From assembly GCA_964550025.1 (NCBI GenBank), contig CAZJYI010000152.1:1-25334 (forward strand): DNA of 25,334 nucleotides, read 5' to 3'. Every line of letters starts with the position of its first letter. Position 1 is the stretch's first letter. This DNA comes from CAZJYI01 sp964550025. Its GTDB lineage: Bacteria > Verrucomicrobiota > Kiritimatiellia > UBA8416 > CAYOBW01. Below are positions 1 to 9,800 of this stretch, one piece after another. Below the pieces are notes generated by a model. The model did no database searches and was not told the DNA's origin. It saw nothing but the letters and a program-made list of their open reading frames with translations. The position numbers were made by a program, and so were the translations under genes.

Positions 1-2
1 CG

Positions 3-2693
3 ATGCAATCCTGTCTCTACCACTTTTACCGCTACGCCGGTCACTGGAATGTCTCTTATGGTGATGGACTCCCGGAAGGCGGCGGTGTCGACAACGGCAA
101 GAACGGTGGGCTTGCCTTCGCTATGGCCGCGGCCGCGTCGCTGACGCCCGAAGGCGAGAACTCTGTCTACGCCAAGGCGAGGGATGTCAACGCCAACAAG
201 AGCTTCTACACGACGTCATGGCTCTTTCACGGTCACACGGGTGGCGGGATCGGGGAGATCTGGCGAGGCGCCGCGGCGGGGTTGCTGAACGAGAAACGGC
301 CGAACATGTATCGCTCGTTCATGAACGAGCGCCGCTGGATGTACGAGCTGGCGCGCAGACACGACGGCGCGTTCGGATGGGCCAGCGGCATGAACGTCAG
401 CTATGGCACCACCTGTCACAGGGGCGGCAGGTCCTGGGGAAACCTCGTGCCACTGGTTTACACCATCCCGCGCAAGAAGCTCCGCATCTACGGCGCGCCG
501 CGCACGAAGTACTCCAAGCCGTACCAGCTTCCGAAGCAGCCGTGGGGTAATGAGGCCGATCAGGCGTTCTACTCACTTGAGCCAGGGGAATACGCCCCCG
601 GCAAGCGCCAGGATCTGGCGGCGGAACGCCTGCCGACCCATGCCTCGTGGCCGATCCTGCGGCGGCTCAAGAATCCGCAGGTGTCCGATGACGTGGTACT
701 GATGTATGCACATCACCCCGACAGCACCGGGCAGGGGACGGCGTCGGGGACCGTCGCGCAGAGGCCACACCTCATCCCACAACTTCTCAAGTCCAAAGAC
801 CCGCGTGCGCGCTACACGGCAGCGTTGGCGCTCAAGGGACGGGCCGAGTTGATGACTGACGAAGTTGCAGGCCTGCTGATCAGCGTCATCAACAACAAGG
901 ATGAGTCGTGGTGGGTCTCGCGCCAGGCGATGGAGGCGATAGGCTTGGCCACGCCTGACCAGATCGCGAAGTGCTACGACAGGCTGGCGTTCTGGCTCAA
1001 GCACGGGGATTGGTGGATGCGGCACGCCGCCATGCAGGCGCTCACGCCGCTTGCCGTCCACAAGGACTACTACAAGAAGATACTCCCCGTGATCGGGGAG
1101 ACCGTGAAGAACAACACACGGGCCGTGGCTCTCAGCCCGATGCGCGGCATCATCGCCGCGCTCAACGAGGCCGATCCTGGAGTACAGGTCTTCGCGGTGG
1201 ATGCCCTGGCCAGGGCCTACACGGAATTCCCGGCCGAGTTCACGGCTCCGGGCGGGCAGGACATGTCGGCCTGTGTCGACTACATGATCAAAGGCGTCGC
1301 CCGCAACCTGGCGGACGCGCCGGGCGGCTTTGACAGGCTTTACGAGGCGAGCCGGAAGCGGTTCCCGAACGAGATCCTGCCGCACAAGGACCTCTACATG
1401 GGCGCAGATGCGACCAAGTTCGGACCGGCTGTCAAGAAAGCCCTGGCGCCGATCGTCGTCGACTACCTGATTCCGAAGTACGTCGGTTACGCTGACTACC
1501 GGGGTGCCAACGCCGACTACCTGCTTGCCGAGGCGGCCAGCGAACCGGTGAAGCCGGGGTATCGCCCCAAGATGGAGGCGCTCGTGGACCTCTACAACCG
1601 GCTCGGCGTTAACGACTATGACTGGCACGATTTCGGGCCGGATCGGGCCGAGATCGAGTGGGAATACCACACGTTCGATCCGCCTGAGGAGAAGATCTGG
1701 GAGCCCGGCTGGCGCTATCGCGAGGTGACGGACCCGAAGGGGATGGAGGACTGGTGCCGGCCAGGGTTCAACGCGAAGGCGGCGGGCTGGAAGCGCGGGT
1801 TCGCGCCGTTCGGGCAGCTTGGCGGCAAGCTGGCCGTCGGACGAGAGGATTGCACGGCGCCCTTCTGCCGATGCGCTGTGCCGATGAAGACCCTCTGGGA
1901 GAAGGAAGTCCTGATCATGCGGACGAAGTTGAAGCTCCCGCCGTTCAAGAACAGCCACCGCTACCGCCTCCTGGTAGGCGGCATGTCGCACGTTCAGGGC
2001 GGCGACGGCTTCGAACTCTACGTCAACGGCAAGTTGATGCACCAACGCAAGAACGGTGTCGGCAAACGCCAGGGCGGCCGAGCGGTCGGCTTCACGATCG
2101 ACAAGACCTGGTGGCCCGCTTTCGAACAGGACGTGACCATCGCCGCCAGGGGCTTCCTGCCCATCCCCGGCGGCAAACGTTCGCCAGGCGTGAAGAAGAA
2201 CCACTTCTCCGTCTTTCTGCAGGAGATGAAGGTCCCGCCGATCACGGCGGAGATGATCAAGAGGGGCAAGACCCTGCAACCCATGCGGTGCACGGCGTGG
2301 CAGGCCACCAAGGAGGACGTGGACAAGTACCAATATGACGGCACGTTCGTGGCGAACGAGGCGGTCGCGGGGGACTGGATGCAGTTGGGCAAGGTCAGGA
2401 GCATCGACGCGTTCAATCCCGGTGCGCAGGTGCCGTCCGACACGACCTGGCCGCTGCAGCAGATCAGCCTGCGGGATGGCGGCCGGACCGACAAGGAGAC
2501 GCTGGCCTGGTCCGACGACCGGCTGATGGACCTGGAGGCGTTCGTCGCCCTGCAGATGACGCCGATGACCATCGACGGCACGGACTACCTCTTCATCGAA
2601 GCCGGCGGCTTTAGCACGAAGGAGCGCAAGGGCTGGAACCCGGATCACCCGGAAGACTGGACGCCCGAGCTCTATGTGATGAAGCGGCGGTAG
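3..2693 (+). CDS. DUF6288-like protein with HEAT-like repeats (5' partial)
   Basis: The frame is open from the first bases of the window, so the N-terminus (signal peptide and any PDZ-like part) is missing; the ATG at 3 is probably internal. Residues 1-190 resemble the conserved core of DUF6288 proteins of PVC bacteria: a DNGKNGG motif near residue 30, then SFYTTSWLFHGHTGGGIGEIW and a YELARR.DG segment. This is the pattern of an alpha/alpha-toroid, glycosidase-like fold. Residues about 255-390 look like HEAT-type helical repeats (SKDPRARYTAALALKG, then WWVSRQAMEAIG and WWMRHAAMQAL). The remaining 500 residues are Trp/Tyr-rich and probably include a beta-sandwich. Family identity is from remembered motifs. 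The substrate is unknown, and an extracytoplasmic role in polysaccharide use is inferred from the neighbours. Confidence 0.7.
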   Translation: MQSCLYHFYRYAGHWNVSYGDGLPEGGGVDNGKNGGLAFAMAAAASLTPEGENSVYAKARDVNANKSFYTTSWLFHGHTGGGIGEIWRGAAAGLLNEKRPNMYRSFMNERRWMYELARRHDGAFGWASGMNVSYGTTCHRGGRSWGNLVPLVYTIPRKKLRIYGAPRTKYSKPYQLPKQPWGNEADQAFYSLEPGEYAPGKRQDLAAERLPTHASWPILRRLKNPQVSDDVVLMYAHHPDSTGQGTASGTVAQRPHLIPQLLKSKDPRARYTAALALKGRAELMTDEVAGLLISVINNKDESWWVSRQAMEAIGLATPDQIAKCYDRLAFWLKHGDWWMRHAAMQALTPLAVHKDYYKKILPVIGETVKNNTRAVALSPMRGIIAALNEADPGVQVFAVDALARAYTEFPAEFTAPGGQDMSACVDYMIKGVARNLADAPGGFDRLYEASRKRFPNEILPHKDLYMGADATKFGPAVKKALAPIVVDYLIPKYVGYADYRGANADYLLAEAASEPVKPGYRPKMEALVDLYNRLGVNDYDWHDFGPDRAEIEWEYHTFDPPEEKIWEPGWRYREVTDPKGMEDWCRPGFNAKAAGWKRGFAPFGQLGGKLAVGREDCTAPFCRCAVPMKTLWEKEVLIMRTKLKLPPFKNSHRYRLLVGGMSHVQGGDGFELYVNGKLMHQRKNGVGKRQGGRAVGFTIDKTWWPAFEQDVTIAARGFLPIPGGKRSPGVKKNHFSVFLQEMKVPPITAEMIKRGKTLQPMRCTAWQATKEDVDKYQYDGTFVANEAVAGDWMQLGKVRSIDAFNPGAQVPSDTTWPLQQISLRDGGRTDKETLAWSDDRLMDLEAFVALQMTPMTIDGTDYLFIEAGGFSTKERKGWNPDHPEDWTPELYVMKRR

Positions 2694-2703
2694 AAAGCAC
2701 CGC

Positions 2704-2807
2704 GTAGGTCCGATTTGTAATCGGACCCGATCCACGCCGGTTCCTGAAAACGCTGTTGGGGATGCCACACCCGTGCGGCGTTGGGTCCGATTGCAAATCG
2801 GACCTAC
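2704..2807. repeat. Inverted pair of GTAG-type REP palindromes (BIME-like)
   Basis: Two 25-base units (2704-2728 and 2783-2807) face each other as an inverted repeat matching at 24 of 25 positions. Each unit is itself a hairpin: GGTCCGATT and AATCGGACC around a 3-base loop (TGT on the left, GCA on the right). Each carries GTAG at its outer foot (2704-2707, and CTAC at 2804-2807). A GTAG tetranucleotide followed by an imperfect palindrome is the known signature of REP elements mobilised by RAYT (Y1-type) transposases. The pair lies between two same-strand genes and could also help terminate transcription of the upstream gene. Confidence 0.75.
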
Positions 2808-2873
2808 CTCTGCCGCTCACGCCCTTTGCTTATCGATTGACTGCTATGGCAGATGCAGTACCGTAGCGGCGCT

Positions 2874-4508
2874 ATGGCGAAACCGGTAACCACCTTGGCC
2901 GCGACTCTCCTGCTCGGCGTCTGTACCGTTCAGGGCGGCGAGCTGCCGTTTGCGAAAGGCAGCACAACGCTGGCCGTTCTCCCGGACACGCAGTACTACG
3001 CGCAGAAGTATCCCCGTCATTTCGAAGCGCAGACCCGATGGATCGCCGAGCAGCACCGGGAACGCAACATCATCTATGTCCTGCATCTTGGCGATATCGT
3101 GCAGAGCGATGCTCCGGCCGAATGGGAAGTCGCCAGGCGCTGTTTTGCCATGCTCGACGGCAAGGTGCCCTACCTGCTCACCCCGGGCAATCATGACTAC
3201 AGCGGCGGCACCCGCGAGTCGCGATTGACCGAGTTCTTCCCCGTCGAGGTCTTTCGTCAGTGGCCCAGCTTCGGGGGACTCCGTGACCGGGACAGACTCG
3301 ACAACAACGTCCATCTCTTTCGAATCGGCGAACAGGACTGGGTGGCATTGGGACTGGAGTACGGGCCGCGCAAGAAGGTGATGGAATGGGCCAACCGCGT
3401 GCTGGCCGAGCATCGCGACCGCCGTGCCATCATCGTGACGCACGGTTACCTGTTCTACAACAACGAACGCTACGATCACCGCAAGGGCAAGCAGCGCGCC
3501 ACGCCGCACGGATACGGCGGCGACGGTGCCGACGGCGAAACGCTCTGGAACGAGGTGGTCCGCAAACACCCCAACGTGATGATCGTGATCTGCGGGCACG
3601 TTCGCACGGGCGGCCTCGGTTATCGCACCAGCGAGGGCGACTACGGCAACATCGTCCACGAGATGATGGCGAACTACCAGAAACTCAAAGGCGGCGGGAT
3701 GGCCTACATGCGCTTGCTGGAGTTCCTGCCGGACGGGAAGACCGTGCAGGTGCGCACCTTTTCCCCGCTCACCGGCAGTACCAGGACGTCGGAGCTCGAG
3801 TCGTTCCGCTTCGAGCTCGCGGGGGCGACGCGGGATACTCCCAGGCCCGTTCCCGCCGTGGCCGCGGCGGCGCTTCGAGGGGCGCCGGTGCTCCGCCACA
3901 GCTTTTCGGGGGAGGGGACAGCCTCGGCTGTACACGACTCCGTGGGCGGACGGCACGGGGAATTCGAGGACAACGCCGTCTTGAACGGCAAGGGCCTGGT
4001 CACGTTGACGGGAGACGGTCATGTCATCCTGTCGCCGGGCGTCGCGGATGCGCTGGAAGACATCAGCCTGGAAGCGTGGTTCACGCCGCGCGCGGAGACG
4101 TACAACTGGAACGCCCCCTTCTACCTGGGGCCTGGTGGGAAAGGGGACGCACTGTACTACACGTTCCGCACGCGAGAGGTGCATCGGGCCGAGATTATCA
4201 GGGCTGGTCACAACGAACGCATTCAGCGATCCGTTCCCGTGCGGGCCGGTCAACCGCTGCACATCCTTCTCACGGTCGACCACGACGGCGCCGGCGATAG
4301 AGCCCTGCTGACCTACTACCGCAACGGCGAGTGCTTCGGGACCCTGGCAACGGACATCGTCGTCAAGGATCTGGATCTTCGCCAGGGTCGCCTCGGCCCC
4401 TTCGACTGCGACATGGACGAGTTCCGCATCTACGCTTACCCGCTCAATGCCGGGGAAGCGGCCGGCAATTTCCTGGCAGGACCCGACACACTCAATACGG
4501 CAGACTAG
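2874..4508 (+). CDS. Secreted metallophosphoesterase with C-terminal LamG-like domain
   Basis: This is a calcineurin-like phosphoesterase. The metal-binding blocks appear in order: LPDTQYY (the family's first D, here D-x-Q rather than D-x-H), LGDIVQSD, TPGNHDYSG, the ITHGY-type block IIVTHGY, and ICGHVRTGG. Residues from about 345 to the end form a LamG/concanavalin-like sandwich (HSFSGEG..., ISLEAWFTPRAETYNW, MDEFRIYAYPL), common in PVC exported enzymes. I chose the ATG at 2874 because it gives a compact signal peptide (MAKPVTTLAATLLLGVC...); an in-frame ATG at 2853 would add seven residues. No strong Shine-Dalgarno precedes either. The substrate (phosphomonoester or phosphodiester) cannot be told. 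It stands alone between a REP pair and the regulator gene. Confidence 0.82.
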   Translation: MAKPVTTLAATLLLGVCTVQGGELPFAKGSTTLAVLPDTQYYAQKYPRHFEAQTRWIAEQHRERNIIYVLHLGDIVQSDAPAEWEVARRCFAMLDGKVPYLLTPGNHDYSGGTRESRLTEFFPVEVFRQWPSFGGLRDRDRLDNNVHLFRIGEQDWVALGLEYGPRKKVMEWANRVLAEHRDRRAIIVTHGYLFYNNERYDHRKGKQRATPHGYGGDGADGETLWNEVVRKHPNVMIVICGHVRTGGLGYRTSEGDYGNIVHEMMANYQKLKGGGMAYMRLLEFLPDGKTVQVRTFSPLTGSTRTSELESFRFELAGATRDTPRPVPAVAAAALRGAPVLRHSFSGEGTASAVHDSVGGRHGEFEDNAVLNGKGLVTLTGDGHVILSPGVADALEDISLEAWFTPRAETYNWNAPFYLGPGGKGDALYYTFRTREVHRAEIIRAGHNERIQRSVPVRAGQPLHILLTVDHDGAGDRALLTYYRNGECFGTLATDIVVKDLDLRQGRLGPFDCDMDEFRIYAYPLNAGEAAGNFLAGPDTLNTAD

Positions 4509-4516
4509 AGCACTGG

Positions 4517-4532
4517 ATTACGAAACCGTAAT
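4517..4532. promoter_or_regulatory. Dyad upstream of the response regulator gene, candidate operator
   Basis: A perfect inverted repeat ATTACG-AAAC-CGTAAT lies 45 bases before the regulator ATG and just after the preceding stop codon. OmpR-family regulators often bind short dyads or repeats in their own promoter, so autoregulation is possible. A six-base arm is short and could be chance. Confidence 0.3.
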
Positions 4533-4577
4533 GCGGCAGTTATTGTACGGACAGCATCAACAGTGTAGTCTTTTCGC

Positions 4578-5258
4578 ATGACAATCCTTGTTGTAGAGGA
4601 CGAGAAGAAGTTGGCCGGCTTCATGCGCAAAGGGCTCGAGGAACACGGTTTCTCCGTCACCGTCAGCCACGACGGTGACGAGGCGTACCTGCTGGCTCGC
4701 ACCGAGTCGTACGACCTGATCGTGCTGGACATCATGCTCCCGGGGCGTGACGGCCTCAGTATTCTGAAGAACCTGCGCGACCAGAAGAACACGGTGCCGG
4801 TGGTGTTGGTGACCGCGCGTTCGGAAGCCAACGAACGAATCGAGGGACTGAATCTCGGCGCGGACGACTACATTGCGAAGCCGTTCTACATGGATGAGCT
4901 GCTCGCGCGCGTGCACGCCGTGCTGCGGCGCACCTCGGGTGAGCAGCTCAGCATTCTGCGGGCCGGTGATCTGGCCGTGAACCTGATGACGCGGGAAGTT
5001 CAAAGGGGCGACGCTGACATCACGCTCACCCCGCGCGAGTTCGGTCTGCTTGAATACCTCATGCGCTCGCCCGGTCGTGTGTTTACCCGGTCGCAGATCC
5101 TCGAACACGTTTGGGGTTACGGGTTCGACCCCCAGACGAACCTGGTGGACGTGTGCATTCAGAGGTTGCGTTCGAAGATCGATCTTGGCGCCGACGCGTC
5201 GCTGATCGAGACCGTGCGCGGCGTGGGGTACCGCTTTCGCAAGCTGGAGGCGCGGTAG
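4578..5258 (+). CDS. OmpR/PhoB-family response regulator (CusR-like)
   Basis: A 226-residue protein of full family length. The receiver domain has the acidic pair E7/D8, phospho-acceptor D51 in IVLDIMLPG, switch T79 in LVTAR and K101 in YIAKPF. The C-terminal winged helix (about 130-226) has LTPREFGLLEYLMRSPGRVFTR and the closing VRGVGYRF motif. It is a cytoplasmic DNA-binding regulator paired with the next gene: its TAG stop shares one base with the kinase GTG start, so the two are translationally coupled. The receiver resembles CusR/CopR heavy-metal regulators in style, but no metal efflux genes lie nearby, so the stimulus is unknown. A short dyad upstream could be an autoregulatory site. 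Confidence 0.95.
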   Translation: MTILVVEDEKKLAGFMRKGLEEHGFSVTVSHDGDEAYLLARTESYDLIVLDIMLPGRDGLSILKNLRDQKNTVPVVLVTARSEANERIEGLNLGADDYIAKPFYMDELLARVHAVLRRTSGEQLSILRAGDLAVNLMTREVQRGDADITLTPREFGLLEYLMRSPGRVFTRSQILEHVWGYGFDPQTNLVDVCIQRLRSKIDLGADASLIETVRGVGYRFRKLEAR

Positions 5259-6757
5259 TGCTGCACTCGTTCAGGCTCAAGATCGGCCTGCTCAGCGTCT
5301 GCCTGTCCGGCGCGATCGTGCTCGCCTTCAGTTGGCTCTGCCTGTCGACGATCCGCCAACTCGGCGTGGAGCGGGTCGACCGCGAACTGCGGGCGCTAGT
5401 CGACGACCACATCCGGAAGGACCAGCCGCGAGGGCATTGGCGGCGGTTCGAGGAGTCACTTCGTGGGCTGTACGGTGAGGACGCCGGTCCGCACTACATC
5501 GTGAGGGTGGTCGAGCACGACGGAGAGATCCTGCATGTGTCCCCGCACTGGCCCGGCGGTATTGCTCTGGATGCGCTTCCCGTTGCAGACGTTCCGAAGG
5601 CATCGACTGATCCGCAAGCCGACAGCCGGCGGGAGGAATCGCCACGTGAACGCCGGCGTCGCCGACCGTTCGAGGACGACCGGCAGCGCCGTCCCCCGCC
5701 GGCACGGCTGGAGGCGGGGGACGCGGCGTTTGCGACGGTGGCGGCCGGGCGCACGCTGTGGCGCATCATGGCCATTGCCAACGAGAAGAGGGTCCTTGTC
5801 GTTGGCATGGCCCTCACCGGCATAGAGGCCGAAGTTGACCGCTTCACAAAGGCCATTGCCGTGGTTGCGCCGGTTGCGTTCCTGGCAATGATCGCCGGCG
5901 GCTGGTTGCTCGGACACCTGGCGTTGCGGCCCGTGAACGCGATTGCGCGAACGGCGGAGAGTGTCACCGCCGCCGAGCTGGGCCGGCGCGTGCCGGGCAC
6001 GAAGGCCGACGCAGAGTTCACGCGGCTGATTGCCCTGATCAACGGTATGCTTGAACGCCTCGAGCGGAGCTTTCGACAGGCAACGCGCTTCAGCGCCGAT
6101 GCCGCCCACGAGCTGAAGACGCCGCTGGCTATCCTGCAGGCCCAGACGGAACAGTCTTTGCAACGGGCCGCTGATGGCTCTGCCGAACAGCGGGAATTGG
6201 CCGAGCAGTTGGAGGAGGTGCAGCGTCTGAGGGTGATTCTGCGCAAGCTGCTGTTGCTGTCGCAGGCCGATTCGGGCCAGTTGCCGTTGAGCCTTGAGCG
6301 CTTCGATCTTGCCGAGCTGGTACGGATGGCCGCGGAGGATGTACAGGTGCTTGCCCCCGGGAGGGATGTGACGGTGGAAACGCCCCGCGAACTGCCCGTG
6401 ATGGCAGATGCAGCCCTATTGACCCAGGTGATTGACAACCTGGTCTCGAATGCCGTCAAGTTTGGTGACGAGGACGGCGCCGTTGGCATGGTGTTGGATG
6501 AAGAGGGGGGGATGGCCGTGCTCAAGGTGTCGAATACCGGGGTCCCTATCCCGGCGGAGGATGGCGACAGGCTGTTTGACCGGTTCTACCGCGCCGACAA
6601 GTCGCGTAGCCGCGAGATCGAAGGCACCGGTCTCGGACTCAGCCTGGCCCGCGAAATGGCCAGGGCCCACGGCGGCGACCTGGTCCTGGTGGAAAGCACT
6701 GTCCGCGAGACTACGTTTGCCCTTACTATGCCGTTGCAGGCTCGAGGCCGGTCGTGA
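5258..6757 (+). CDS. Sensor histidine kinase (CusS/BaeS-like)
   Basis: The start is set at GTG 5258, overlapping the regulator stop, because GGAGG at 5246-5250 sits seven bases upstream and the first transmembrane helix then begins at about residue 9. This gives 499 residues: TM1 (about 9-29), an extracytoplasmic domain, TM2 (about 199-222), HAMP, then HisKA with H284 in SADAAHELKTPL. The ATPase domain has N398 in DNLVSNAVKF, SNTGVPIP (G1) and GTGLGLSLAREMA (G2). It autophosphorylates on H284 and passes phosphate to D51 of the partner regulator. Odd feature: residues about 122-153 of the extracytoplasmic domain are very rich in Arg and Pro (RERRRRRPFEDDRQRRPPP). A longer in-frame form starting at 5111 would lie inside the regulator gene and is unlikely. 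Confidence 0.93.
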   Translation: MLHSFRLKIGLLSVCLSGAIVLAFSWLCLSTIRQLGVERVDRELRALVDDHIRKDQPRGHWRRFEESLRGLYGEDAGPHYIVRVVEHDGEILHVSPHWPGGIALDALPVADVPKASTDPQADSRREESPRERRRRRPFEDDRQRRPPPARLEAGDAAFATVAAGRTLWRIMAIANEKRVLVVGMALTGIEAEVDRFTKAIAVVAPVAFLAMIAGGWLLGHLALRPVNAIARTAESVTAAELGRRVPGTKADAEFTRLIALINGMLERLERSFRQATRFSADAAHELKTPLAILQAQTEQSLQRAADGSAEQRELAEQLEEVQRLRVILRKLLLLSQADSGQLPLSLERFDLAELVRMAAEDVQVLAPGRDVTVETPRELPVMADAALLTQVIDNLVSNAVKFGDEDGAVGMVLDEEGGMAVLKVSNTGVPIPAEDGDRLFDRFYRADKSRSREIEGTGLGLSLAREMARAHGGDLVLVESTVRETTFALTMPLQARGRS

Positions 6758-6802
6758 CGAGGTCCTGGCCCGGCGCCGCCGCGGGGAAGATGTGGAGGGT
6801 TG

Positions 6803-9800
6803 ATGCTGAGATTTGACATATCGCTCCTTCTTGCCGTGCTGTCGATCCAGGCCGTAGGCGCGGAGCCGGTGGCGGAGTGGCGGTTTGTGTATCCGCGGAT
6901 CGCGACAGCCAACCCCTCCTGGCCTGCGGCCGTTGAGGGCCCGGAAACGTGGGAGACGGAAGCTCCCCGGGCGCTTCGTTTCGGGACCGGCGCCGCGCGC
7001 CGCGCGGTGGTGACCGAATCGCTCGCCACCATCGGGCTGCCCACGCAGGCCCTCAGCGTGGCCGTCTGGGTTCGAATGGACCGCGTGGAGCCGTGGGCTG
7101 CCATGGTTTCGGCCATCCAGGACAACGGAGCCTACGAGCGCGGGTGGGTGCTGGGAACGGAAGGCAAAGGAAACCGCTTCTGCTTTGGCCTCGTCGGCGA
7201 AACGCGCAAGCGGCTAACCTACCTCTCGTCTCCGTCGATGGTGTCCGAGGGGGTATGGACGTTCGTGGCGGGTACCTACGACGGGGGCCTTCAGCGACTC
7301 TACATCGACGGTGAACTCGCGGCTGAATCAAAGGCCCAGACGGGGCCGGTTTGTTATCCTCCGTCCGGGGCGGTCGTTCTCGGCGCGTACCAGGACAGCA
7401 ACGAGTTCCACGGACTGCAGGGCGCGCTGGGCTACGCCGCGATCTTCGACACCGCGCTGTCCCGGGAGGCGGTTGCCGCTCTGTACGAGACCGCGCGCAC
7501 GCGTTATCCCGAACCGGAATACGCGGATGACCTGCTCCCGGGAGGCTGGCCCACGTACGCTCACGACAGCGCGCGCTCCGGCATGACCACGAACGCCCTG
7601 GCATTGCCCCTGCGGCAGGTGTGGCAGTACCGGCCGCGACGGCCGCCCGCCCCAGCCTGGCCGCCGCCGGCTGAACACGACCTCTTTCACCGCCGCTACA
7701 ATCTGAAACCGCGCGTGACCTTTGACCGCGCATTCCACGTCGTCGGCAACGACGACCGCCTCTACTTCGGGTCTTCGTCCGAAGACTGCGTTGTGTGCCT
7801 CGACGCAGTCCGCGGGCGCGAACTCTGGCGTTTCGCCTGCGGCGGGCCCGTGCGCCTGGCGCCGACCGTGGCGGCGGGTCTGCTCGTGTTTGGTTCGGAC
7901 GACGGCTATCTCTACGGGCTGGATCCTGCCTCCGGGGGATTGCGGTGGCGCACGCTTGCGGCGGAGGAACGGTGCATCCTGCCGGGCAATGGGCGGCTGG
8001 TCAGCCAGTGGCCCGTTCGTTCCGGAGTGCTGGTCGACGGGGACAGGGGTTACTTCTGTGCCGGCGTATTCCCCATGCAGGGGGTGTTCCAGGGATGTGT
8101 CGAACTGGCAACGGGAAAGGTGATGGAGCGCAAGCCGATCGCCGCTCCCGTCCAGGGCTACCTCGTGCGGCGGAACGGCCGGGTATTCTCGCCCACCGGG
8201 CGTGATCCCAAGGGCACCTGGGTCGCCGACCTGGAATCGCCTGCGCGCGCCCGGACGGGCGATGGCGGGATCGACCAGGACTACCCGTTCGCGGCGATCG
8301 GGACGCCGTCCCTGCGGATCGGGGGAGGAGACGGTCGCATCGGCATTATGGACGCCGGCGACGGGAGCCTGCTGGCGGAGCTTGCTGTTGACGGCCGGAT
8401 ACACGGGTTGGCCGCCTGGGGTGGCCGGCTCTATGCGAGTTCAGACACGGGCGCCATCACATGCTTCGCGTCTGGCGATCGTCCTGTTCCGTCAAACCCG
8501 CCGGGCCCACCAAGCGCGGTGGATCGATTGAACACGCTGCGAGGTGTCCCGGCCGAAGCCACAGTCAAGGCGTGCCGCGCAATTGGCGAGAGCGCCCCCG
8601 AGAACCGTGGCTACGCCCTGGTGGTCGATTCGCATCCCGACAGGGGCGTCGCGCTGGCGCGGGCGAGCGCGCACCAGGTGGCCTGTCTCGTGTCGGCGGA
8701 AGAGACCGCGTGGGAATGGAACCGGGCCTTCAGCGAGGCGGGTCTCGGCGGGCGGGTCACGGCCTTCGCCTGCGAAGGCGGCCGGCTCCCGTTCGTCGAC
8801 TACCTGTTTGCGATCGTCATTGCCCGTGATGCCGATCGAGTGCCCCGCGATGAGCTTCTGCGCGTCCTGAGGCCCGGCGGCGGCCTTGCCTTGATTGGGG
8901 AAGGCCCCGACGTGACCGTGCGTCGCCCCCCGGTTGCGGGCGCGGGACGGTGGAGTCATTGCTACGGGGAGCCCGGGAACTCGGCCTGCAGCGGTGACCG
9001 TGTGGTCAGCGAGGAGCTCGCGCTGCAGTGGTACGGGCTGCCCGGTCCCGAGCACATGGTGGACCGCCACAACCGCAACGTTGCTCCGCTGTACGACCGG
9101 GGGCGGTTGTTCGTCTCGGGAAATAACTACGTGTATGCCATGGACGCCTACTGCGGCGCGCTGCTATGGGAGAAAGCCATTCCCGGGTCGCTCCGGGCGG
9201 CTGCCCTGAAGAACGCGGGGAACATGGCGGCAAGCAACGGCGTGCTCTACGTGGCGTCGGGTGCGAATTGCCTCGCGCTCAACGGTCGCGACGGGCGTGA
9301 GCTTCGGCGCTTCGATTGCGATCCGGATCGCGACTGGGGCGGTGTGTGGGTCGTCGGGGACACGTTGCTGGGGACCTCTACCCGTCCCGGCGCGTCCCGC
9401 TGGCCGCTCACGCCGACCTCGTGGGGGATCGCCTACCGCGATGCCGGCGAAGTGATCTGTGCCGACACTCTGTTTGCCTGCGGCCTCGCGAGTGGGGAGC
9501 GGGCATGGTCGTACCGGCCGCGCGGGGGCGCAATCCCGAATCCCGCCGTTGCCGTGGACGCGGACAGGGTCTACCTGGTCGAGAGTGCGGACCTCGCGAC
9601 ACGGGACGATGCCGACGGCCGGATTCCGCTCGCTGCCTTGTTCGCCAAGGGCGGGCGTCTCTGCGCTGTGGACCGGCGTTCGGGGCGGGTGACGTGGCAG
9701 CGCGCCGTGCCGGTGGAACACCTGCGGCACGTGGTCTTTCTCTCTTGTGTTGACGGCAGAGTGCTCATGACCGGGAGCCGGACTTCGGCCGGCAAAGTCG

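Noticed and set aside
573..2768. A 731-codon open frame on the minus strand opposite the DUF6288-like gene
   Set aside because: It is a mirror of the plus-strand gene, created by high GC at third positions; its translation is Arg/Leu/Val/His-rich with no family motif.
2844..4283. A 479-codon minus-strand open frame opposite the phosphoesterase gene
   Set aside because: The plus strand carries ordered metallophosphoesterase motifs; the antisense translation has none.
5111..5257. Longer N-terminus for the histidine kinase
   Set aside because: It would overlap the regulator gene by about 150 bases and adds an Arg-rich stretch; GTG 5258 has a strong ribosome binding site and a proper membrane start.
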